NCBI GenBank assembly: GCA_964593905.1
Contig: CAZQLE010000158.1
Coordinates: 1-9,511, forward strand
Length of the DNA stretch: 9,511 nucleotides
DNA from: CAZQLE01 sp964593905
GTDB lineage: Bacteria; Chloroflexota; Anaerolineae; Anaerolineales; Anaerolineaceae
Reading direction: 5' to 3'
In this document: one piece after another, positions 1 to 5,688 of the stretch
How positions within the stretch are numbered: position 1 is the stretch's first letter
How the letters are laid out: every line of letters starts with the position of its first letter
Notes under the pieces: generated by a model
Told to the model about the DNA's origin: nothing
Database searches by the model: none
The model's input: only the letters and a program-made list of their open reading frames with translations
Made by a program: the position numbers and the translations under genes

Positions 1-190
1 CCGCAGACTCGGCCTGTTGTGGCTTAAAAACCACGTCTTCGGGGGGGTTTAACCAGTAAAACAGGCGCGCCCGGGTGCTTTCAATTCGCCAGGCCAGGCT
101 GCTGCGCAGCGGGGTGAGCATGACCACCAGGGTGACGATGACCATCAATACCGCCGCCACCATGAGAATAATTTGGGTTTGTTTCTTCAT
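1..190 (-). CDS. N-terminal part of a membrane-anchored protein of unknown function (cut by window edge)
   Basis: An open frame reads leftward from ATG at 190 to the window edge without a stop and gives 63 residues. It begins MKKQTQIILMVAAVLMV and continues with a hydrophobic stretch to about residue 26. This fits a signal anchor or uncleaved signal peptide with a short positive N-terminus. The following part (arginine-rich, then LFYWLNPPEDVVF) would lie outside the membrane. No lipobox cysteine is visible. I do not recognise the family from this fragment, and the functional domain is presumably beyond the edge. There is no Shine-Dalgarno sequence before the ATG, but a perfect TATAAT lies 7 nt upstream, which suggests a leaderless message. 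The gene has the same orientation as the gene at 344-700, but a terminator separates them, so it is probably transcribed on its own. Confidence 0.7.
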   Translation of the reverse strand, partial: MKKQTQIILMVAAVLMVIVTLVVMLTPLRSSLAWRIESTRARLFYWLNPPEDVVFKPQQAESA

Positions 191-197
191 AAGGATT

Positions 198-203
198 ATT
201 ATA
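198..203 (-). promoter_or_regulatory. -10 box for the leftmost gene
   Basis: The minus strand reads TATAAT, a perfect sigma-70-type -10 box, followed by 7 nt and then the ATG at 190. No good -35 box is found 16-18 nt upstream. The spacing would put the transcription start at or next to the start codon. Confidence 0.5.
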
Positions 204-286
204 ACATTTTGATGAAGCAGCGTTTTAGCGCGCGCCGCGAATTGGCGCATGAATCACTGAACCTGGAGCGAGTTTTGAGGTTATGA

Positions 287-322
287 AAAGAGTGAGCCGT
301 AGATAACTAAGGCTCACTCTTT
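287..322 (-). terminator. Rho-independent terminator after the gene at 344-700
   Basis: A perfect 12-bp inverted repeat (287-298 with 311-322; AAAGAGTGAGCC and its complement) encloses a 12-nt loop. On the minus strand the stem runs into a short T run (TCTTTTCAT), and it lies 21 nt past the stop codon of the minus-strand gene. It separates that gene from the leftmost gene. Confidence 0.75.
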
Positions 323-343
323 GCCATTTACGATTGACCCGCT

Positions 344-700
344 CTAGTCATCCTGGGTTTCGTCATCATCCAGATCGATTTCGACCTCATCGGTCTCTTC
401 GGGGATGCGCCGCACCCATAACATCAACACCTGTCCGTCATCGGTATCCAAAGCCCGGGCAGCCAGGATCGGCACCCGTTCTTCGAGCCCAATATCATTG
501 CGATAGTGGAGAAACATTTGATCCTGGCTGTGCCAGGCCCGGTGGCAGCGTTCAACCAGCGCCGGACCGTTAAAAGTCCGCAGCCGGGTGATTGCCATAT
601 CGTACAATCCCGGTCCTTCGTAGAGTCCCATTGCCCAACCGCCGTCAAGCATTTCAAACGCTGGCGGAGGACCTTCAATAATGGTGATTTTATCGTCCAT
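344..700 (-). CDS. Short acidic protein of unknown function
   Basis: The reading frame encodes 118 residues from ATG at 700 and begins MDDKITIIEGPPPAFEML. An in-frame GTG at 727 would add nine residues. I prefer the ATG because an extended -10 box (729-737) abuts that GTG, so the transcript would start at about 722 and could not carry it. An AGGAG (714-718) precedes the ATG at a rather long 13 nt. The protein has no signal peptide or membrane segment and is probably cytoplasmic. It ends in a strongly acidic tail (EETDEVEIDLDDDETQDD). The middle carries an RLRTFNGPALVERCHRAWH stretch and a short beta-like stretch (GQVLMLWVRRI). I recognise no enzyme motif and assign no function. Codon choice and length look like a real conserved gene, with its own promoter and terminator. 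Confidence 0.75.
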   Translation of the reverse strand: MDDKITIIEGPPPAFEMLDGGWAMGLYEGPGLYDMAITRLRTFNGPALVERCHRAWHSQDQMFLHYRNDIGLEERVPILAARALDTDDGQVLMLWVRRIPEETDEVEIDLDDDETQDD

Positions 701-728
701 ACAAACTATCTTACTCCTGCTTCGCACG

Positions 729-737
729 ATGATACCA
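729..737 (-). promoter_or_regulatory. Extended -10 promoter of the gene at 344-700
   Basis: The minus strand reads TGGTATCAT: an extended -10 (TGn) joined to TATCAT at 729-734. Transcription would start near 722, leaving a leader of about 20 nt with AGGAG at 714-718 before ATG 700. No good -35 box is seen, which an extended -10 can tolerate. Confidence 0.4.
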
Positions 738-948
738 CAAATTTGGGGCGAAGATTCTTAAGGTTTTCTCAAGCTTCTTTACAATTCTGATAAAGATTGT
801 TGCGGCGCTCCAGCCATGTCCGGTCCGGGTGTGATTGCCATTGTCCGGGCGATTTTAGTGCCTGCGGTTCTGATATTTCTTTAATATGTCGTTATCAAAT
901 CTCTTATATTTGCCGGCTATCATCATGTTCAAGCTTGATAAAAAATCT

Positions 949-977
949 TTGAATTTCGGTGAATCAACCGCTACACT
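949..977 (+). promoter_or_regulatory. Putative promoter of the Hsp20 gene
   Basis: TTGAAT (949-954) and TACACT (972-977) are separated by 17 nt, close to the sigma-70 consensus. The predicted start (about 984) is only a few bases before ATG 991 and would overlap the GGAGG ribosome binding site at 980-984, so a second, upstream start is possible. A 10-bp palindrome, TCAAGCTTGA, lies at 929-938, just upstream. I found no CIRCE element (TTAGCACTC inverted repeat), so HrcA control is not indicated. Confidence 0.4.
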
Positions 978-990
978 ATGGAGGTAAAAA

Positions 991-1401
991 ATGACTTACT
1001 ACATTTCTCGTCCTGCTTCGTTGGCCCGCCGGATGTGGCGCATGATGGATAATGAACTGCCGGTTATGGAAGCCGATGTTGTTTTTCCGATGGATGTTCA
1101 GGTCGATGAAGATGGTTATACCATTTCGGCTGTGCTGCCCGGGGTTGAGGCTGAGGCCTTAAATATCCAGATTGTGAACGACACGGTCAGCCTGCAGGGT
1201 GAATTTAAAAATGAACGCGATGAAAACGTGCGCTATTTGTTGGCCGAGCGGCCATCTGGCAGATTCTCGCGCACCATCACCCTTTCAGATCCGCTGGATG
1301 CAGCCCGGGCTGAAGCCGAGCTGAAGAACGGGGTGTTAACCCTGCGGGTGCCCAAGGCTGAAGAGGCCAAGCCCAAGAACATTAAAGTGCTCAGCAAATA
1401 A
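991..1401 (+). CDS. hsp20: Small heat-shock protein, Hsp20/alpha-crystallin family
   Basis: The gene encodes a 136-residue ATP-independent holdase chaperone of the cytoplasm, which binds unfolding proteins and hands them to the DnaK/ClpB systems (family knowledge). The alpha-crystallin domain spans about residues 33-122. It opens with the FPMDVQVDEDGYTISAVLPG stretch and ends with the family hallmark A-x-x-x-N-GVL (109-116, then TLRVPK). A short C-terminal tail holds an I-x-V motif (IKV, 131-133), used in oligomer assembly. The N-terminal arm is short (about 32 residues) and starts MTYYISRPASLARRMW. The start at 991 is preceded by GGAGG at 980-984 with 6 nt spacing. The gene stands alone, with its own promoter and a strong terminator 165 nt downstream. 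Length and motifs are normal for bacterial class-A-like Hsp20. Heat regulation is likely but no specific operator was identified. Confidence 0.95.
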   Translation: MTYYISRPASLARRMWRMMDNELPVMEADVVFPMDVQVDEDGYTISAVLPGVEAEALNIQIVNDTVSLQGEFKNERDENVRYLLAERPSGRFSRTITLSDPLDAARAEAELKNGVLTLRVPKAEEAKPKNIKVLSK

Positions 1402-1494
1402 TTTTGCCTGCGGCCCTTTGGGGTGCTAAAAAACGATTTTGCATGCCGTGCGACGAATTTTTGCGCACTGCGTATATTAATAAGAAATATCCAA

Positions 1495-1594
1495 TCGGGA
1501 ACACTGGCTTTGCGGTCTCACAAGAGGGAAAATCGGTCGCAAACGTTCCTGACCCGGAATGATCAGAAAAAGCCCCGGACAACCGGGGCTTTTT
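1495..1594 (+). ncRNA. Candidate structured RNA or folded 3' UTR upstream of a terminator
   Basis: Two nested inverted repeats are visible. An outer stem pairs 1495-1502 with 1545-1552 (8 bp with one G-U pair) and an inner stem pairs 1509-1514 (TTTGCG) with 1538-1543 (CGCAAA). They are separated by a 6-nt bulge on the left and one base on the right. Fourteen bases later comes the terminator hairpin. A TATATT at 1473-1478 could act as a -10 box, giving an RNA of about 110 nt, but there is no good -35 box. It could equally be the 3' UTR of the Hsp20 message. It matches no riboswitch or housekeeping RNA that I recognise. Confidence 0.25.
1567..1594 (+). terminator. Strong Rho-independent terminator
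   Basis: AAAAAGCCCCGG (1567-1578), loop ACAA and CCGGGGCTTTTT (1583-1594) form a perfect 12-bp stem whose last five bases are the T run. It ends the Hsp20 transcript, or an RNA starting in the gap. It is symmetrical enough to work in both directions and insulates birA. Confidence 0.9.
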
Positions 1595-1693
1595 GCTTTC
1601 TCACAAGCGGTTGTGCCAGGTTCGGTTGAAAACTCTCAACAAAATGTAAGGCGTGAACGGCCCTGAAGATATTTTCTGTGGATCAGATTGTTG

Positions 1694-1699
1694 TACAAT
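1694..1699 (+). promoter_or_regulatory. -10 box of birA
   Basis: TACAAT lies 6 nt before the GTG codon at 1706, so the transcript would begin at or next to the start codon (leaderless). A weak -35 candidate (TTTTCT, 1672-1677) lies 16 nt upstream. No Shine-Dalgarno sequence fits any of the possible starts. Confidence 0.4.
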
Positions 1700-1705
1700 T
1701 CAAGG

Positions 1706-2518
1706 GTGAATGCTTTTACTTTTCTGCCTACTTTGCCGGGTTTGGCGCTGGGCGGGGTCAGACATTACAGGGTAACTGGTTCGACCAATGATGACGCCCT
1801 GGTCTGGGCCGCCGATGGCGCGCCAGATTGCAGCCTGGTGACTGCCGAAGAGCAAAACGCGGGGCGCGGCCGGTTTGACCGGCGCTGGGTCACACGCCCT
1901 GGTTCGGCGCTGGCAATGAGCCTGATCTTGCGGTTAACTGCGCAGGAACGGGAAAGGCTGATGTTGTTTTCTCCGCTGGGGGCGCTGGCCGTGTGTGATG
2001 CCCTGGAAGCCCTGCGTCTGCAGCCGCAGATTAAGTGGCCCAATGATGTGCTGCTGGAGCGGCGCAAGGTGTGTGGGGTGCTTAGTGAGGCGGCCTGGCT
2101 GGGTGACCAGTTGGAAGCAGTGGTGGTTGGGATGGGGGTGAATGTTCTGGTCGGTTCGAACCCGCCCGATGACCAGGTGCTTTTTCCGGCAACCTGTGTG
2201 GCCGATCATCTGGCGCAGCCGCCAGACCGTGAGGCGCTGCTGGCGGCCGTGATAAAAGCGGCCCTGACACGCCGTTTGCAAATTGGCAGTGAAGAATTTT
2301 TAGCCGCCTGGCGCAGCCGGCTGGCGTTTGTGGGTGAGTGGGTTTGGCTGGATGGCCCGAATTTTCAGCGGCGCGCACGCGTGATCGATATCGATCGGGA
2401 TGGTAATTTAATTACAGCCGGTGAAGACGGCAGCCAGACACCCATTGCGGTGGGTGAAATTCATTTGCGCCCGTTTGAACCGGGTGACTCGAATCAACTG
2501 GGAGGTAAGCATGTTTGA
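1706..2518 (+). CDS. birA: Biotin--[biotin carboxyl-carrier protein] ligase, monofunctional (BirA-type)
   Basis: The enzyme activates biotin with ATP to biotinyl-5'-AMP and transfers it to the lysine of biotin carboxyl-carrier proteins such as that of acetyl-CoA carboxylase. With the GTG at 1706 it is 270 residues. Visible family motifs are GSTNDDA (25-31), GRGR followed by RRW (53-61; adenylate-binding loop), KWPND (110-114; biotin/ATP site), K-x-x-G-x-L-x-E (121-128) and GMGVNV (142-147). A C-terminal SH3-like domain follows (about 208-256). There is no N-terminal helix-turn-helix, so this is a class I ligase and not a repressor. TTG codons at 1688 and 1691 would extend the frame, but they sit in or before the -10 box. 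GTG 1706 is preferred, though without a ribosome binding site. The 3' end overlaps the next gene by 8 nt, which indicates co-transcription and probably translational coupling. Confidence 0.93.
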   Translation: MNAFTFLPTLPGLALGGVRHYRVTGSTNDDALVWAADGAPDCSLVTAEEQNAGRGRFDRRWVTRPGSALAMSLILRLTAQERERLMLFSPLGALAVCDALEALRLQPQIKWPNDVLLERRKVCGVLSEAAWLGDQLEAVVVGMGVNVLVGSNPPDDQVLFPATCVADHLAQPPDREALLAAVIKAALTRRLQIGSEEFLAAWRSRLAFVGEWVWLDGPNFQRRARVIDIDRDGNLITAGEDGSQTPIAVGEIHLRPFEPGDSNQLGGKHV

Positions 2519-2741
2519 TGACCTGCGCAATTCTGCAACGTTTATTGAAGAAGAAACCCCGCAGGAACCCGAACCGGGTGGGAAGAAGGCCAAAAGCAAG
2601 AAAAAATCTCAACCGCGCACTACATTTTTGGGAATGACCGCGCCGCAGCGGTTTGTGATTTCGATTTTTATTTTTATGATGGTCTGTCTGGTGGGTACTT
2701 TTGCAATGGTGCTGTTTGAAAAGATGTACCTGCCTTTTTAG
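2511..2741 (+). CDS. Small single-pass membrane protein of unknown function, coupled to birA
   Basis: A 76-residue protein starts at ATG 2511, inside the end of birA, with GGAGG (2501-2505) at a 5-nt spacing. The longer in-frame extension upstream to 2421 lies within birA and lacks its own ribosome binding site. Residues 1-25 are acidic and proline-rich (FIEEETPQEPEPGG). Residues 25-36 are strongly basic (KKAKSKKKSQPR). Residues about 48-70 form one hydrophobic helix (FVISIFIFMMVCLVGTFAMV), and six residues remain after it (KMYLPF). By the positive-inside rule the N-terminus should be cytoplasmic. There are no catalytic motifs and I recognise no named family. The 8-nt overlap with birA says they are expressed together, but not that they share a function. 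A bidirectional terminator follows. Confidence 0.85.
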   Translation: MFDDLRNSATFIEEETPQEPEPGGKKAKSKKKSQPRTTFLGMTAPQRFVISIFIFMMVCLVGTFAMVLFEKMYLPF

Positions 2742-2778
2742 GTTCTGGCAGCCGGTTTGCTTCTGGCTTGAAAAATGA

Positions 2779-2814
2779 CACTGCCCCTCGATTTGAGGGG
2801 CAGTGCTGTTTTTT
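2779..2814. terminator. Bidirectional terminator between the birA operon and gyrA
   Basis: CACTGCCCCTC (2779-2789), a 5-nt loop and GAGGGGCAGTG (2795-2805) form a perfect 11-bp stem. On the plus strand it is followed by CTGTTTTTT, and on the minus strand by TCATTTTT, so it can end both converging transcripts. The plus-strand T run overlaps the gyrA stop codon (2813-2815 read on the minus strand). Confidence 0.9.
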
Positions 2815-5302
2815 AGTCTGGATTTTCTACAACCGGTTTTTCTTGCGGGTCGCCGTTGTCGACATCTGCGGCGGCGATGCGCGCCAGGGCCACAAAGCTA
2901 TCGCCTTTATGAATATCCATCAGGTGAATGCCGCGGGTGGCGCGGCCGCTGACATTGATCTGTTCGACCTTCATGCGAATCACCAGCCCATTGGCAGAGA
3001 TCAGGGTGACTTCATCATCCGCCTGCACTACGCGGGCCACGGCAATTTCGCCAATCAACGGAATATTCTTCTGTGAAATGGTCGCCATACCCCCGGTTGC
3101 GCGGCCTTTCACCGGATACTCAGACAGCGGGGTGCGCTTGCCATAGCCAAGTGTGGTGATGACCACCAGATCGCCATTGGGTTCGACCACATCCATCGAA
3201 GCCACCCGGTCACCGGCGGTCAGCCGAATGCCAGTGACGCCGGCGGCCTGACGGCCCATGGCGCGCACAGACTTTTCGTGAATGCGCAGTGCCTGCCCTT
3301 TGGCCGTGACCAGCATCACATCATCGTTACCCGAGGTCATGCGCACCCAGCTCAGTTCGTCTTTCCCTTCCAGCGAGATGGCGATTAGCCCCGAAGCGCG
3401 CACGCTGGCAAATTCAGACAGTGCCACGCGTTTGATCCGCCCCGCGGTGGTGACCATGGTCAGATAGCGGGCGCTGTCAAAATCGGGCACAACCAGGGCA
3501 ACGGTGACATGTTCGCCGGGATCGAGATTGAGCAAATTGACCACCGGGGCGCCCTTGTCGGTGCGGTTGGCGTCGGGAATCTGGTGGACCTTTTCAGAAT
3601 AGACCTTGCCCCGGTCGGTGAAGAACAGAACCGTGTTCAGCGTGTGCGCGTGCACCAGCATGATCACTTCGTCCTCTTCTTTCATGGCCTGCCCGGTCAC
3701 CCCACGGCGGCCGCGGCGCGCTGTGCGGTAGGCGTTGGCATTAACGCGTTTGATATAGCCGCGCTGGGTCATGCTGATGAAGACCGGCTCATCGGCCACC
3801 AGGTCTTCTTCGCTAAATTCTTCGCTGGCGTCGCCCGAAATGCGTGTGCGGCGGTCGTCGCCATATTTCTCGGCCAGTTCGTTCATGTCTTCTTCGATCA
3901 CTGCCAGAATTCTGGACGGGTGATTGAGCAGTTCTTCCAGATAGGCAATTAGCGCCAGGACCTCTTTTTGCTCATCTTCAATTTTTTGCCGTTCCAGCGC
4001 TGCCAGACGGCGAAGCTGCATATCGAGGATGGACTGGGCCTGAATTTCACTCAGGTTAAAGCGTGCGACCAGGCGCTCTTTGGCGGTCTCGACATCGGGC
4101 GACTGGCGGATGGTTTGAATGACATCGTCCAGATTGTTAAGCGCGATGATCAGGCCTTCCAAAATATGCGAGCGATGGCGGGCTTTATCCAGCTCAAATT
4201 TTGCACGGCGGGTAATGACCTCAACGCGGTGTTCAATGAAGATATGCAGCGCGCGTTTGAGCGACAGCAGGCGCGGCTCGTTGTTGACCAACGCCAGCAA
4301 CTGCACCCCAAAGGTGGATTGCAGCGGGGTGTATTTGTAAAGCTGGTTAAGCACCTGGCGCGGTTTTGCGCCGCGTTTTAGCTCGATGAAGATGCTCATC
4401 CCGCGCCGGTCCGATTCGTCGCGCAGATCAGAGATGGCGTCGATCTTGCCTTCGCGGGCCAGTTCGGCGATGCGTTCGATCAGCGTGGTTTTGTTGACCT
4501 GGTAGGGGATTTCGGTAATGTAAATGGCAAACCGGCCGGTTTTGACTTCTTCAATATGGGCTACACCCCGCATAACCAGCCGGCCCTTGCCGGTGGTGTA
4601 GGCTGAGCGAATGCCCTCGCGGCCGACGATCATGCCGCCGGTCGGAAAATCGGGGCCGGGCAGGAAGCGCAGCAGGTCATCTACATTGATGTTGTCGATA
4701 TCGTCGTAATTCTGGATCAGATAATTGACGGCTGCGGCCAGTTCGCGCAAATTGTGGGGCGGGATATTGGTTGCCATGCCCACTGCGATGCCGGAAGAGC
4801 CGTTGAGCAGCAGGTTGGGCAAACGAGATGGCAGTACGGCGGGCTCTTGCAGCGACCCGTCAAAGTTATCGGTGAAGTCGACCGTGTTTTTTTCAAGGTC
4901 ATTTAAGAGCTCGTCGGCCATTGCGTGCAGACGCGCCTCGGTGTAGCGCATGGCTGCCGGGGCGTCGCCGTCGATGGAACCGAAGTTACCCTGGCCATCC
5001 ACCAGGGGGTAGCGCATTGAAAAATCCTGCGCCATACGCGCCATGGCATCATACACTGCCGAATCGCCGTGCGGGTGATATTTACCCAGCACTTCACCGA
5101 CGATACGCGCAGATTTTTTGTAAGATGTGTTGGCGCGGATGCCCATATCTCGCATAGCGTACAAAATTCGCCGGTGAACGGGTTTTAGCCCATCGCGGGC
5201 ATCTGGCAGCGCGCGGGCAACAATGACGCTCATCGCGTAATCAAGATACGCGGTGCGCATTTGGTGATCAATATCCACTGATTGAACCGTGCCGATTTCC
5301 AT
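2813..5302 (-). CDS. gyrA: DNA gyrase subunit A
   Basis: This is the breakage-reunion subunit of type IIA topoisomerase, which with GyrB (not in this window) introduces negative supercoils using ATP. The protein has 829 residues, within the usual range for GyrA. The catalytic tyrosine is Y120 in AAMRYTEARL. The quinolone-resistance region reads HPHGDSAVYDA with S81 and D85, the susceptible-type residues (E. coli S83 and D87). The coiled-coil tower and primary dimer interface follow to about residue 480. A six-bladed beta-pinwheel DNA-wrapping domain fills about 505-810, with blade motifs such as FFTDRGKVY and LVTAKGQALRI. The GyrA box is changed to ARRGRRG (528-534) from QRRGGKG, the hallmark that distinguishes GyrA from ParC. 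Overall similarity and length still favour GyrA, with ParC as the alternative. The start ATG at 5302 has AAGGA 7 nt upstream. Confidence 0.93.
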   Translation of the reverse strand: MEIGTVQSVDIDHQMRTAYLDYAMSVIVARALPDARDGLKPVHRRILYAMRDMGIRANTSYKKSARIVGEVLGKYHPHGDSAVYDAMARMAQDFSMRYPLVDGQGNFGSIDGDAPAAMRYTEARLHAMADELLNDLEKNTVDFTDNFDGSLQEPAVLPSRLPNLLLNGSSGIAVGMATNIPPHNLRELAAAVNYLIQNYDDIDNINVDDLLRFLPGPDFPTGGMIVGREGIRSAYTTGKGRLVMRGVAHIEEVKTGRFAIYITEIPYQVNKTTLIERIAELAREGKIDAISDLRDESDRRGMSIFIELKRGAKPRQVLNQLYKYTPLQSTFGVQLLALVNNEPRLLSLKRALHIFIEHRVEVITRRAKFELDKARHRSHILEGLIIALNNLDDVIQTIRQSPDVETAKERLVARFNLSEIQAQSILDMQLRRLAALERQKIEDEQKEVLALIAYLEELLNHPSRILAVIEEDMNELAEKYGDDRRTRISGDASEEFSEEDLVADEPVFISMTQRGYIKRVNANAYRTARRGRRGVTGQAMKEEDEVIMLVHAHTLNTVLFFTDRGKVYSEKVHQIPDANRTDKGAPVVNLLNLDPGEHVTVALVVPDFDSARYLTMVTTAGRIKRVALSEFASVRASGLIAISLEGKDELSWVRMTSGNDDVMLVTAKGQALRIHEKSVRAMGRQAAGVTGIRLTAGDRVASMDVVEPNGDLVVITTLGYGKRTPLSEYPVKGRATGGMATISQKNIPLIGEIAVARVVQADDEVTLISANGLVIRMKVEQINVSGRATRGIHLMDIHKGDSFVALARIAAADVDNGDPQEKPVVENPD

Positions 5303-5385
5303 TCACCAATCCTTAAATAATATGAGTTGAGATAAGTGCTTTTTTCTCTAACCCGAATAGATGTTCAATAACAAAGCCGAGGGTA

Positions 5386-5394
5386 ATTATACCA
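5386..5394 (-). promoter_or_regulatory. Extended -10 promoter of gyrA
   Basis: The minus strand reads TGGTATAAT: a perfect TATAAT (5386-5391) with the extended-10 TG. Transcription would begin near 5379, giving a leader of about 75 nt. The best TTGAC-like sequence upstream (5418-5423) is 26 nt away, too far for a normal -35 box, so the extended -10 probably carries recognition. Confidence 0.55.
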
Positions 5395-5412
5395 TGCGGC
5401 CGAGATTCCCGG

Positions 5413-5433
5413 TTCGGGGTCAACCGCCCCGAA
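5413..5433. repeat. Inverted repeat upstream of the gyrA promoter
   Basis: TTCGGGG (5413-5419) and CCCCGAA (5427-5433) form a perfect 7-bp inverted repeat with a 7-nt loop. It sits about 20-40 bp upstream of the gyrA -10 box and about 20 bp before the tRNA -35 box. It is followed by an A run and not a T run on the plus strand, so it is not a terminator for a plus-strand transcript. It could be a protein-binding site. Confidence 0.3.
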
Positions 5434-5451
5434 AAAAATGGGTTCAATTCC

Positions 5452-5479
5452 TTGTCAAAATGACAAAACCTGCTATAAT
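5452..5479 (+). promoter_or_regulatory. Promoter of tRNA-Val with a palindrome over the -35 box
   Basis: TTGTCA (5452-5457) and a perfect TATAAT (5474-5479) are separated by 16 nt, giving a strong sigma-70-type promoter about 45 bp before the tRNA. The -35 box is the left arm of a perfect hyphenated palindrome, TTGTCAAAATGACAA (5452-5466), which could be an operator. Confidence 0.75.
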
Positions 5480-5505
5480 TTGCTTGCTTGAGGGCACATA
5501 GCCTG

Positions 5506-5516
5506 GTTGGTTAGAG
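5506..5516 (+). repeat. tRNA D-arm-like sequence in the tRNA-Val leader
   Basis: GTTGGTTAGAG at 5506-5516 repeats exactly the D-loop/D-stem part of the tRNA gene (5539-5549), 33 bp downstream. The preceding bases (ATAGCCT) also resemble a tRNA start of D-stem (TAGCTCA). It may be a decayed copy of a neighbouring tRNA. No acceptor or anticodon arm remains. Confidence 0.35.
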
Positions 5517-5524
5517 ACATATAA

Positions 5525-5598
<74 letters not shown>

Positions 5599-5601
5599 CT
5601 G

Positions 5602-5631
5602 AAAATCCGCTGGTTTCTCAGCGGGTTTTTT
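5602..5631 (+). terminator. Rho-independent terminator of tRNA-Val
   Basis: CCGCTG (5607-5612), loop GTTTCT and CAGCGG (5619-5624) pair, and the stem extends outward through a T-G and A-T pairs into the T run GTTTTTT (5625-5631). It begins four bases after the tRNA. Confidence 0.9.
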
Positions 5632-5688
5632 CTATTCCAACTCTGGAGTTCATTCCCTTTCGGCTGCACTGTAAAGCCGGGTTTCCGG

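Larger units (their letters stand above)
1402..1705. other. Gene-free region between the Hsp20 gene and birA
   Basis: About 300 bp without a convincing coding region. It contains a small stem (GTGCG/CGCAC, 1448-1452 with 1464-1468), an AT-rich stretch around 1473-1490 with a TATATT, the nested inverted repeats described separately (1495-1552), the strong terminator (1567-1594), a tiny CACAA/TTGTG hairpin (1602-1615), and the birA -10 box (1694-1699). Open frames on both strands here are short, lack ribosome binding sites and run through the terminator, so I reject them. Confidence 0.6.

Noticed and set aside
701..727. GTG 727 as the start of the acidic protein gene
   Set aside because: The extended -10 box at 729-737 directly abuts it, so the codon would lie upstream of the predicted transcription start.
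728..990. CIRCE element or other HrcA-type operator for the Hsp20 gene
   Set aside because: No TTAGCACTC-N9-GAGTGCTAA-like inverted repeat is present. Only the short TCAAGCTTGA palindrome was found, which is too short to call.
1391..1629. Plus- and minus-strand frames between the Hsp20 gene and birA
   Set aside because: They cross the strong terminator at 1567-1594, lack ribosome binding sites and have no coding character.
3509..4381. Long plus-strand open frames (147 and 137 residues) antisense to gyrA
   Set aside because: They lie inside the unmistakable gyrA coding sequence on the other strand, have no ribosome binding sites, and are explained by the codon use of gyrA.
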